Part shown: piece by piece, positions 1 to 8,029 of the stretch
Layout: each line of letters opens with the position of its first letter
How positions within the stretch are numbered: position 1 is the stretch's first letter
Source: RYN-230 sp963837335
GTDB lineage: Bacteria > Actinomycetota > Actinomycetes > Streptosporangiales > Streptosporangiaceae
Direction of reading: 5' to 3'
Length of the DNA: 64,000 nt
NCBI GenBank assembly: GCA_963837335.1
Contig: CAWINS010000059.1
Location: forward strand, 124,001 to 188,000
The notes under the pieces: model-generated
What the model was told of the DNA's origin: nothing
Seen by the model: the letters and a program-made list of their open reading frames with translations, nothing else
The model's database searches: none
Translations under genes and position numbers: made by a program

Positions 1-655
1 CCCGGACATCGGCACCAACCGGCTGGCGTACGTCGGCCAGGCGCTGTACATCTCCGGCCAGCAGCTGGGCAACCAGATCAAGTCGCTGGTCCCCGGCGGT
101 GGCGACATCGCCATCTTCATCGCCACGCCCGGGTCCGGCAACATCCAGCCCCGCTACGACGGTGCGGTGTCCGTGCTCGGCAGCTCCTACACCGTGCACG
201 AGGTGGCCACTGGCGCGGCGACCGGCCAGGAGCTGTCGGCGGAGAAGGCGTTCCTGACCGGGCACAAGACGCTCAAGGGCGCGTTCGCGGTGGACGCGGG
301 CTCCACCCAGAACCTCGCGCAGGCGCTGGGCTCGACCGGCCTGACGATCCCGAACGGCGGGTTCGACACCACGCCGACCACGCTGTCCAACATCCAGGCC
401 GGCAAGACCAACTTCACCATCTACCAGGACCCCTACATGCAGGGCTTCCTGCCGACCCTGTACTTCTACCTGTACAACATCTCGGGCGGCACGGTCACCC
501 CGGCCGACACCGACACGGGCCTGACGTTCATCACCAAGTCCAACGCCAAGCCGTTCACCGTGAGCAGCCGGTTCCAGGGCTCCACCAGCGCGCAGAAGTA
601 CCAGCCGCGCCCGTCTGGTGCGATCAGCAACCCGACTGCCACCACCAGCACCTGA
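1..655 (+). CDS. Sugar ABC transporter substrate-binding protein, C-terminal part
   Basis: The reading frame is open from the left edge (first full codon at base 2) to TGA 653-655, so the N-terminus with its signal peptide lies outside the window. The visible ~217 residues resemble the second lobe of a Peripla_BP_4 (RbsB/FrcB-like) protein: IFIATPGSGN near the edge, then IYQDPYMQGFLPTLYFYLYN, the segment where these proteins use an Asp/Gln pair to close on the sugar. The C-terminal tail is Ser/Thr/Pro rich. It is followed by a permease and an ATPase of the same CUT2 class, so it is the extracellular sugar receptor of that transporter. The ligand cannot be told; the gene order SBP-permease-ATPase matches the fructose frcBCA type. 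Confidence 0.85.
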   Translation, partial: PDIGTNRLAYVGQALYISGQQLGNQIKSLVPGGGDIAIFIATPGSGNIQPRYDGAVSVLGSSYTVHEVATGAATGQELSAEKAFLTGHKTLKGAFAVDAGSTQNLAQALGSTGLTIPNGGFDTTPTTLSNIQAGKTNFTIYQDPYMQGFLPTLYFYLYNISGGTVTPADTDTGLTFITKSNAKPFTVSSRFQGSTSAQKYQPRPSGAISNPTATTST

Positions 656-686
656 TATCCGGATATCCGGGGTACTGGCAGGCATG

Positions 687-738
687 ACCGGCGGCGGGGC
701 AGACTGGCTACTAACTGCCAGCCTGTCCTGCCGCCGGT
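687..738 (+). promoter_or_regulatory. Intergenic stem-loop between binding protein and permease genes
   Basis: Arms 687-708 and 717-738 are 22-base imperfect inverted repeats (about 19 of 22 positions pair) around the loop TACTAACT, with no T-run. In sugar ABC operons such hairpins often protect or partly terminate the message so that binding protein is made in excess of permease. That role is inferred. The stop codon just upstream runs into a direct repeat of ATATCCGG. Confidence 0.6.
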
Positions 739-771
739 TGACGTGGTGAGCTGAGGGAAACTGGAGTCGAC

Positions 772-1812
772 ATGAGCGAGATCACCGAGCGCAGCCCGCA
801 GACCGTTTCGCCACCCGGGGGGCAGCCCGCGCGGCCGAATCCGCTCGGCAGCGTGTTCGGGGTGCTGGCCCGGCAGCGCGAGGCGACGGTCTTCGTGGTG
901 GCCGTGGTGCTGCTGCTCTACTTCGGCATCAGGTACAACTCCACGTTCGTCAGCCAGACGAACCTGGCCAACCTGCTGTCGGAGACCGCGGCGCCGATCA
1001 TCATCATCGCCATCGGCGAGGTGTTCCTGCTGATCTGCGGCGAGATCGACCTGTCGGCCGGCTTCGTCTTCACGTTCGCGCCGTTCCTGATGCACTACCT
1101 GATCGACTTCTACGGGGTGCCGGTCGTGGCGGCGATCATCATCTCGCTGCTGTTCGGCGTGGTGGTGGGCTGGGTCAACGGCTTCCTCACCGTCACCATG
1201 GGCCTGCCCTCGTTCATCACCACGCTGGGCACCGGGTTCATCCTGCTCGGCCTCACGCTGACCACGTCACACGCCTACCCGGCCAACGTCCCCGCCTCCA
1301 CGGTGGGCATCGGGCGCTGGATCGGCGCGGCGCCGTGGTCCCAGTTCATCTGGGCGATCGTGCTCACCGCGATCTTCTACGTGGTGCTGACCCGGACCAA
1401 GTGGGGCCTGCACACGATCGCGACCGGCGGGAACGCCCTCGGTTCCCGCGAGGCGGGCATCAAGACCGGCCGGATCAAGTACGGCAACTTCATGCTCACC
1501 TCGACCCTGGGCGCGCTGGTCGGCCTGCAGAACGCCTTCTACGTCAACACCATCGACCCGAGTGCCGGCGGGTACCAGCCGATGTTCTACGCGGTGACCG
1601 CGGCGGTCATCGGCGGCACGGCGATGCTCGGCGGGCAGGGCACCATCCTCGGCGCGTTCCTCGGCGGCATCGTGCTCGCCACCCTGATCAACGGCCTCAA
1701 CGTCGCCGGGATCAGCGCCAACCCGCTGGACATCGTGTTCGGGCTGGCCATCCTGCTGTCCATGATCGCCAACGTCCGGCTCGCGCGGCTGCGGGCAGCG
1801 GGGAGGAACTGA
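772..1812 (+). CDS. Sugar ABC transporter permease (CUT2, RbsC/FrcC-like)
   Basis: This 346-residue polytopic membrane protein belongs to the BPD_transp_2 family and forms the transmembrane channel of the importer. After a short cytoplasmic N-terminus it shows roughly ten hydrophobic segments. The family-typical stretch GEVFLLICGEIDLSAG and the later AVIGGTAMLGGQGTILGA match the conserved EIDLS and GG-rich loops that contact the ATPase. The ATG at 772 follows CTGGAGTCGAC, a good GGAG ribosome site. Its TGA overlaps the ATG of the ATPase gene by one base, so the two are translationally coupled. It is intact, unlike its neighbour. Confidence 0.92.
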   Translation: MSEITERSPQTVSPPGGQPARPNPLGSVFGVLARQREATVFVVAVVLLLYFGIRYNSTFVSQTNLANLLSETAAPIIIIAIGEVFLLICGEIDLSAGFVFTFAPFLMHYLIDFYGVPVVAAIIISLLFGVVVGWVNGFLTVTMGLPSFITTLGTGFILLGLTLTTSHAYPANVPASTVGIGRWIGAAPWSQFIWAIVLTAIFYVVLTRTKWGLHTIATGGNALGSREAGIKTGRIKYGNFMLTSTLGALVGLQNAFYVNTIDPSAGGYQPMFYAVTAAVIGGTAMLGGQGTILGAFLGGIVLATLINGLNVAGISANPLDIVFGLAILLSMIANVRLARLRAAGRN

Positions 1813-2634
1813 TGACGACCGAACCAGTCCCAGGCGTGCCGGAGCCGGCGACGACGGCCGACCCCAGTGGCGACGCGCTCCGGGTCGAGCACATCAACAA
1901 GCGGTTCGGCGCGGTGACCGCGCTGCACGACGTGAACCTGCACCTGGGCCAGGGTGAGGTGCTCGGCCTGCTGGGTGACAACGGCGCGGGCAAGTCCACC
2001 CTGATCAAGATCATGTGCGGCTTCCAGCCGCCCGACCTCGGGCCGGATCGTCCTGGAGGGCCAGGAGGTCACGCTCAAGTCGGTGGACCACGCCCGCTCG
2101 CTCGGCATCGACACCGTGTTCCAGGATCTGGCGCTGATCAACGAGCTCACCGTTTACCACAACATGTTCCTGAACCGGGAGCGGACCCGCTGGACGCTGC
2201 TGTCCAACCGGAGCATGCGGCGCACCGCCCAGGAGGAACTCGACCGGATCGGGGTGAACATCCCCTCGGTCGACGCGGAGGTGGCCAAGCTGTCCGGCGG
2301 CCAGCGCCAGGCCATCGCGGTGGCCCGGGCGGTGACCTCGAACGCCAAGGTGCTGCTGCTGGACGAGCCGCTGGCCGCGATGGGCGCCAAGGAAGGGGCG
2401 ATGATCCTGGAGCTGGTCAAGGACCTGAAGAGCCAGGGCCAGGTCTCGATCATCATGATCATGCACAACTACGGCCAGGCGCTCGAGGTCTGCGACCGGA
2501 TCAACCTGCTGCAGCACGGCGAGATCACCTTCGACAAGCTGGCCAAGGACACCTCGGTCCAGGAACTGAACGACATCGTCATCGAGGAGTACCGGCGGGC
2601 CCTCGCGGAGCAGCAGCGGCAGAAGTCGGCCTGA
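1812..2634 (+). CDS. Sugar ABC transporter ATP-binding protein, single NBD (frame break)
   Basis: This is the cytoplasmic energy-coupling subunit, a single nucleotide-binding domain of about 273 residues as in FrcA, not the double-domain RbsA form. Walker A GDNGAGKST lies near residue 57. The signature is LSGGQRQAIAVARA, Walker B is VLLLDEPLAAM, and the H-loop is in IIMIMHNYGQ. The frame changes by +1 at about 2035-2040: GFQPPD reads on correctly as SGRIVLEGQEV only if one C is removed. I therefore join the two frames and take this as a probable sequence error, since every catalytic motif survives. It overlaps the permease stop by one base and ends the operon. Confidence 0.85.
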
Positions 2635-2650
2635 GCCTGGTGCCCGGCCC

Positions 2651-2688
2651 GGCCAGCCGCGGGCAGGCCCGGGCGGCCACGGCTGGCC
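2651..2688 (+). terminator. Possible hairpin terminator after sugar transporter operon
   Basis: Perfect 9-base arms GGCCAGCCG (2651-2659) and CGGCTGGCC (2680-2688) flank a 20-base loop, 17 bases after the ATPase stop. There is no U-tract, as is common in high-GC actinobacteria. Function is inferred from position. Confidence 0.4.
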
Positions 2689-2714
2689 GGAGCGTGGCCG
2701 GCGGATCGGGCAAG

Positions 2715-4335
2715 ATGACTGTCATGCCATCGCTCCGCCGGATGATCCTGCCCCGCCGGATGACCTCGCCGCGCCCGGCCCGGCCGAGGGTGGCTGGCGG
2801 CCACGGGCGCCGTCGGCGCCGCCCTGCTCGCCGTGGCCGGCTGCACGGCCTCCGGCGGGGCGACGACCGGATCATCCCCGTCCGCGGCGTCCGCGGCGCC
2901 GGGATCGGCCACCGGCCCGGCCGCAGCGTCCGCGCTGCACTGGCATTCCTGTTCCATCGAGGGCACCAGCCTCCAGTGCGCCCGCCTGTCGGTGCCGCTC
3001 GACTACGCTCACCCGGCGGGCCGGAAGATCACCCTCGCGCTGTCCCGGGTGCAGGCCACCGCGCCGCCCAGCCAGCAGCAGGGCGACCTGCTGGTCAACC
3101 CGGGCGGCCCGGGCGGCAGCGGCCTGTCCCTCGCGGCGTTCGTGGCGGACGGGCTGGCCCCCGAGGTGGCCGCCGACTACAACATCATCGGTTTCGACCC
3201 GCGCGGGGTGGGTTCCAGCCGCCCGGCCCTGACCTGCGACCCTTCTTTCTTCGCCGGGGTACGGCCGGACTACATCCCGGCCAGCGCCGCCGCGGAGCAG
3301 ACCCTGATCAACCGGGCGAAAAGCTACGCGGCGGACTGCGAGAAGCGCTACGGCTGGCTGCTGCCCTATATGACGTCGGTGGACGCGGCCCGGGACATGA
3401 ACTCGATCCGGGCCGCGCTCGGCGCCCCGGCCATCAGTTACTTCGCTTACTCCTACGGGACATACCTGGGCCAGGTGTACGCCACCCTGTTCCCGCACCG
3501 GCTGCACCGCATGGTCCTGGACAGCACCGTGGACCCCACCGGGGCCTGGTACGCCGACAACATCGCCCAGGACTACGCGTTCGAGGGCCGGATGGAGGCG
3601 TTCTTCTCCTGGGTCGCCGCGCACAACGCCACCTACCGGCTGGGCAGTACCCGGGCCGCGGTTGACCACGCCTGGTACCAGGCCCGGGCCCGGCTCCAGG
3701 CTCATCCCATCGAAGGCCGGATCGGGGCGGACGACTTCGACGACACGTTCCTGCAGGGCGGGTACAGCAACGGCCTGTGGCCCGGCCTGGCCGCGGCGCT
3801 GGCCTCCTACCTGCACACCGGCGCCACCGGGCAGATGGTCAGCCAGTACCAGCAGGAGGGCGTGCAGAGCGAGAACGAGTTCGCGGTCTACAACGCGGTG
3901 GAGTGCAGCGACGTGAACTGGCCGCGGAACTGGGCGAAGTGGAACTCCGACACCCGCCGGGTGTACCGGACCGCGCCGTTCCAGGCCTGGGACAACGCCT
4001 GGTTCAACGCCTCCTGCGCGTTCTGGCCGGTGCGCGGGCCCGCACACCCGCTGCACATCAAGGGGGCCGGCCTGCCGGGCATCCTGATGATCCAGGGCAC
4101 CCTGGACGCGGCCACCCCCTACGCGGGCGCGCAGACCGCGCACCGGCTGCTGCCCAGCGCCCGGATGGTGGTGGTGGAAGGCGGCGGGAATCACGGCCAG
4201 TCCCTCGCCCAGCCACCCAACACCTGCGTCAACGGCTACCTGAACCGCTACCTGGCCACCGGCGCGCTGCCCAGCCGCCCCGGCCTGGTCAACGCCACCT
4301 GCCCGGCCCTGCCGCCGCCGTCCACGACCGGCTGA
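2715..4335 (+). CDS. Secreted lipoprotein alpha/beta-hydrolase, peptidase S33 (TAP-like)
   Basis: This is an exported serine peptidase of the tripeptidyl-aminopeptidase type. The oxyanion motif is VNPGGPGGSG, the nucleophile motif is YSYGT (Ser codon 3451-3453), the acid lies in GTLDAATPY and the His in GGGNHGQ near the C-terminus, where the TAP-like C-terminal domain is expected. A lipobox (LLAVAGC) ends just after 2833, so the in-frame GTG at 2833 cannot be the start. The basic n-region (MTVMPSLRRMILPRRM) is in the frame starting at 2715, and removing one G near 2788 joins it to WLAATGAVGAALLAVAGC. The start could equally be ATG 2724 or 2742. It probably releases N-terminal peptides from extracellular protein at the membrane surface. 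Confidence 0.85.
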
Positions 4336-4357
4336 CCTGCCGGGGGGAGCATTCCTC

Positions 4358-5240
4358 ATGATGGACCGATACGCTGGAAGGGTGCTGCGCACCAAGGCGT
4401 CGCGGTCCTCGTCGCTGCGCCTGCTCAACGACCGCGATCGCGACGACGTGCTCGAGTTGTGCGACCGCGACCCGGTGGTGAACGTCTTCGTCAGTTCCCG
4501 GGTCCATGAGGCAGGCCTCGATCCGGTCCGGCTCGGCGGGCAGATGTGGGGTTTCGTGCCGGGCGGCAGGCTGACTTCCGCCTGTTACGCCGGGGCCAAC
4601 CTGGTCCCGGTCGGGGCGACGCCGGCCGCCGCGACCGCCTTCGCCGGCCGGGCCCGGCTGCAGGGCAGGCGCTGCTCGTCCATCGTGGGCCCGGCGGAAG
4701 CCGTCGGGCAGATGTGGGAACTGCTGCGCCCGTACTGGGGCCAGCCCCGGGAGATCCGGGAGGCCCAGCCGGTCATGGCCATTTCCGGGCCGCCACGGGT
4801 GGCCGCGGATCCGCACCTGCGCCGGGTCCGGCCCAGCGAGCTCGATGTGCTGCTGCCCGGCCTCGGTGGCCATGTTCACCGAGGAAGTGGGGGTGTCCCC
4901 GCTCGGTCCGGACGGCGGGGCGGCTTACCGGGCCCGGGTCGCTGAGCTGATCGCGCTCGGGCGGGCGTTCGCCCGGATCGAGGACGGCCGGGTCATGTTC
5001 AAGGCCGAGATCGGGGCGGTCACCCCGCACGCCTGCCAGGTCCAGGGGGTATGGGTGCGGCCCGAGCTGAGGGGGCAGGGGCTCGCCGTGGCCGGGATGG
5101 CGGCCGTGGTCCAGGAGGCGCTCCGGTCCATCGCGCCCGTGGTGTCGCTGTACGTCAACGACTTCAACGCGCCGGCCCGGGCCGTGTACCGGAAGGTCGG
5201 GTTCACCGAGGTGGCCACGCTGACGTCCATCCTCTTCTGA
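4358..5240 (+). CDS. GNAT acetyltransferase with N-terminal DUF4081 (frame break)
   Basis: The product is about 293 residues, related to mycobacterial Rv2867c-type proteins. A DUF4081-like N-terminal half (SLRLLNDRDRDDVLELCDRD onward) precedes a C-terminal GNAT fold. The acetyl-CoA loop is VWVRPELRGQGLAVAGMAA, followed by SLYVNDFNAPARAVYRKVGF, the typical beta5/alpha4 segment. The acceptor substrate is unknown. The frame shifts by +1 at about 4858-4859; deleting one G turns LLPGLGGH into LLPASVAMF and restores the protein, so I join the frames. ATG 4358 has GGGGGAG nine bases upstream. It stands alone between the peptidase and a terminator. Confidence 0.8.
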
Positions 5241-5377
5241 ACGTCAGGTAGGGCGGCGCCTGAACGATCAGGGCGCCGGCTGAGACGTAGGCAGCACGTG
5301 CGCGCAGGGCAGCGCCTGAACGAGCATCGCGACCAGCAGCGTGAGAAGCGCCGCATCCAGCTAGGGAAGCCCGGGAA

Positions 5378-5407
5378 GGGACGGGCACGCCGAGGGCGGC
5401 CCGTCCC
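5378..5407 (+). terminator. Hairpin terminator after acetyltransferase gene
   Basis: Perfect 9-base arms GGGACGGGC (5378-5386) and GCCCGTCCC (5399-5407) enclose a 12-base loop, with a short C run after. It lies in the 296-base non-coding stretch between the acetyltransferase and the HTH-like gene. Apart from the repeats at 5489, I see nothing else there. Confidence 0.5.
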
Positions 5408-5488
5408 CCCGGTCCCCTGTCGCCGTCTCGCCCGTAGCCCGAACATCCCCTCCCGGCGAGATCTGCGTCGTACGCTAGACGGCATAGG

Positions 5489-5521
5489 TCGCAGTAAGTT
5501 CGCAGGAAATTCGCAGTGAGC
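5489..5521 (+). promoter_or_regulatory. Three 11-bp phased direct repeats (TCGCAG-N5), candidate operator
   Basis: TCGCAG occurs at 5489, 5500 and 5511, exactly 11 bases apart (TCGCAGTAAGT, TCGCAGGAAAT, TCGCAGTGAGC), ending 16 bases before the GTG at 5537. Repeats spaced by one helical turn on one face of DNA suggest cooperative binding of a regulator. The next gene looks like an HTH protein and could be autoregulated here. This is inference from spacing only. Confidence 0.5.
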
Positions 5522-5536
5522 GGATAGAGCCATGTC

Positions 5537-6521
5537 GTGACGGAGCCGCAGCTCGCGGCGGGCCGTGAGGCCGCCGGGCGCTACCTGCGCGAATTACTGC
5601 TGCGCCCTGGCCGGTATCGCCAGCTCTGGGAATCCCGCGCCCAGCGGTCCCGCCCCGGAGCCATTAACCACCTCGCCGTAGCCGACGTGCTGGCGCAGTA
5701 CCTGTGGAATTCGCCGCGCGCGGCCGGCCATTCCGATGTGCTCCCGCATCAGCTCAAGGACACCGTGGGCCGGGCGCTGTCCGGCCGGCTGCTGAGCCGG
5801 TCAACGCTGGCCCTGTTCGTGGCGGCCTTCGGGTTCTCGGCCCAGGAGGAAGAACGGCTCTGGCGGCTGTGGCGCGGCACCGGCCGGATCACCGTCCTGG
5901 CCGGGCCGCGGGCGATGCGCTCCGGCGCGGCTGCCGAGGTGGCGGGCGTGCTGGGGCCACGCCGGCACCAGACGGTGTCGCTGCATGACCACATCTATGT
6001 CGGCGCCGACCGCAGGCCGGCCCGGACCCGGACCATGCAGGTCGTCGAGGCCATCGTCGAGGGACTCGACAGGATCCCGTACATCTACGACACCAACGCG
6101 GTCACCCTGGAAGTCGGGCAGGGCTGCGCCGGGCGCACCCGGCCCGTTCCGCCGGATCGGCGACGTGGCCTACGCCACCGACATCCCGCTGGCCCACTCG
6201 CTCGGCCTCGGCGAGACGCTGACCCTCGAGTACTGGACCTCCTACCACTACGACGGGAACCCGGCCGATCCGGAAGAGCGGGAGTACCGCCGGGCGGTCA
6301 TGAACACCCTGGAGAACTTCGACATGCGCGTCGAGTTCCATCCCGACGAGGTGCCGGCCGCGGTGTGGTGGGCGGTCTGGGATGGCATGGAAGGAAGGGT
6401 GCTGGAACAGGAGCAGGTCACCCTGGACAGCCAGCACTCGGCGCATCGCTACCTCCGGTCGCTGGAGCGGTCGGTGGTGGGCTTCCACTGGCGCTGGGAG
6501 CCGGCCGGCGCCATGCCCTAG
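5537..6521 (+). CDS. XRE-like regulatory protein of an actinobacterial family (frame break)
   Basis: The product is about 328 residues. The N-terminal half is helical and resembles XRE-type HTH proteins (LPHQLKDTVGRALSGRLLS then LALFVAAFGFSAQEEERLW). The C-terminal half is a mixed alpha/beta domain of unknown role with conserved-looking runs VEFHPDEVPAAVWW and LDSQHSAHRYLRSLE. I do not know its ligand. The frame shifts by +1 near 6130, in a GC-rich stretch before FRRIGDVAYATD, so two frames are joined. GTG 5537 is overlapped by a start-stop mini-frame ATG TCG TGA at 5532-5540. A TTA codon, rare here, is at 5594-5596, so bldA-type control is conceivable. The three 11-bp repeats lie directly upstream. 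Confidence 0.6.
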
Positions 6522-6531
6522 CATCGGCAGC

Positions 6532-7779
6532 GTGTCTGATGCGCAGAAGGCTGTGATCGCCGGCGGCGAGGCCGCCCGGGACAGCGCCGCGAGCCTCGCC
6601 CAGGCCACCGGCGATGTCATCAACCAGGCGCTGCGGGAGATGGCGTCCCGGCTCACCGAGCGGGCCCCGGAGATCCTCGCGGCCAACTCCGGCGACATGG
6701 CCGACGGCCAGGCCGCGGGCCTGGGCCAGGGACTGCTGGACCGGCTCCGGCTCGACCCGGGCCGGATGCAGGAGATGGCCCGCCAGATCGGCCTGCTGGC
6801 CGACGCGCCGTTCCCGCCGGAGACGACCCCGCTGGGCGATCTGGCCGGCGGCCCATCCGGAGGCAGGCTGCGGCTGGCCGAGCGGCGGGTGCCGGTCGGG
6901 GTCATCGGGGCGAATTTCGAGGCCCGGCCCAACGTGACCATCGACATCGCCTCGCAGCTGCTCAAGTCCCGCAACGCGGGGGTGCTGCGCACCGGGGGCG
7001 CCGCGCTGCGCTCCGCCGCCGCCCTCGCCGACCACGTGATCGCTCCCGCGGCGCAGGCCGCCGGGCTGGATCCGCGGGTCGTGCAGCTGGTCCGGTCCGC
7101 GGACCGGGAAGCCGCCGTCGAGCTGGTCCGCCAGCCGGACCTCATCCCGCTGGTCATCTTGCGGGGCAGCGGGGAGACCACGCGGAGCCTGGCCGCCGAG
7201 GCCGCCCGGGCCGGGGTGCGCACGCTCGCGCACGCCGACGGGGGTGGCGTGCTCTACCTGGATCGGGCCGCCGATCCGGCGCTGGCCGCCGAGATCGTCA
7301 CCAGCAGCCTGGACCGGCTGGGGGTATGCAACCGGCTGAACCTCCTGCTGATCGCGGCACCGGCCTGGGACCAGTTGCTCGAGGTGGTCCTGGAGCCGGT
7401 CCGTGCGCTGGGTATCACCCCGTCCCTGCCGCCGCACGCGCACCCGCTGGGCCACGAGTGGGCCCTGGACAGCGGGCACGAGGCCACCCTGACCATCGCC
7501 CCGGCGGACAGCCCGGCGGCCGCGGCCGCGCTGGCCAACGACTGCACGTCCGGGCTCGCGGCCGGCATCGTCACCGCCGATCCCGCCGCGGCCCGCGAGT
7601 TCCTGGACGCCTACCGGGGGACCGGCGCGTTCTGGAACGCCACCACCCGGCTGCTCGACGGGTTCAAGCTGCGCGGGGTGCCGGAAACGGGCATCAACGT
7701 GGATCATGTGCCCGGCCCGCGCGGCCCGGTCACCTTCCACGATCTGTGCCTCCGGCAGTATGTGGTCGTGCCCGCGTGA
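6532..7779 (+). CDS. proA: ProA-like glutamate-5-semialdehyde dehydrogenase, divergent
   Basis: This 415-residue protein is of the aldehyde dehydrogenase superfamily, closest to gamma-glutamyl phosphate reductase, the NADPH step of proline synthesis. VGVIGANFEARPNVTIDIA matches the ProA cofactor-binding strand, and RLGVCNRLN carries the catalytic Cys. It departs from standard ProA: the IPRGG motif reads ILRGSGETT, and the usual LGAE...GPxGLEALTTYK ending is replaced by GPVTFHDLCLRQYVV. It may be a paralogue acting on another acyl phosphate. GTG 6532 begins 10 bases after the previous stop; the frame is open further upstream, but that part is shadow sequence. Confidence 0.7.
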   Translation: MSDAQKAVIAGGEAARDSAASLAQATGDVINQALREMASRLTERAPEILAANSGDMADGQAAGLGQGLLDRLRLDPGRMQEMARQIGLLADAPFPPETTPLGDLAGGPSGGRLRLAERRVPVGVIGANFEARPNVTIDIASQLLKSRNAGVLRTGGAALRSAAALADHVIAPAAQAAGLDPRVVQLVRSADREAAVELVRQPDLIPLVILRGSGETTRSLAAEAARAGVRTLAHADGGGVLYLDRAADPALAAEIVTSSLDRLGVCNRLNLLLIAAPAWDQLLEVVLEPVRALGITPSLPPHAHPLGHEWALDSGHEATLTIAPADSPAAAAALANDCTSGLAAGIVTADPAAAREFLDAYRGTGAFWNATTRLLDGFKLRGVPETGINVDHVPGPRGPVTFHDLCLRQYVVVPA

Positions 7780-7880
7780 TCCGGGGGGCCTGAGCCCCCG
7801 ACCTGCGGCGGATTACGCGACAGTAGCCGCCCGGGCCGCCGGCGGTTATCCTGACCGGGCCGTGGCCACGGCCAGCGATC

Positions 7881-7954
7881 AGTCACAGCTAGCCATGAGT
7901 CACGGCAGCCAGATGTCATGGGCGGCCACGAGTCACGGCAGCCGGTAGTCACGG
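7881..7954 (+). promoter_or_regulatory. Five direct repeats of AGTCACGG at 16/17-bp spacing upstream of ABC-kinase gene
   Basis: Related octamers start at 7881 (AGTCACAG), 7898 (AGTCACGG), 7914 (TGTCATGG), 7931 (AGTCACGG) and 7947 (AGTCACGG), spaced 17, 16, 17 and 16. Several continue as CAGCC, so the unit is about 16.5 bp and the array about 75 bp. It ends 75 bases before the GTG at 8030. OmpR-family regulators bind direct repeats, and one is encoded in the operon that follows, so this may be its autoregulatory site. That link is inferred. Confidence 0.55.
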
Positions 7955-8029
7955 GCAGATGGTGCGCTAGGGACACGGCCTAACCCGGCGCCTGGGCCGG
8001 GTCGGCCGTGCGGCAAGACGGAGACACTG

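Noticed and set aside
1335..3665. A 776-codon open frame spanning three genes
   Set aside because: It is Arg/Gly/Pro-rich shadow sequence. It contains the real ATPase start (1812) and the real lipoprotein start only because of two one-base breaks.
5298..5519. A 73-codon open frame in the gap before the HTH-like gene
   Set aside because: Arg-rich, no ribosome site, overlaps the terminator hairpin and the phased repeats.
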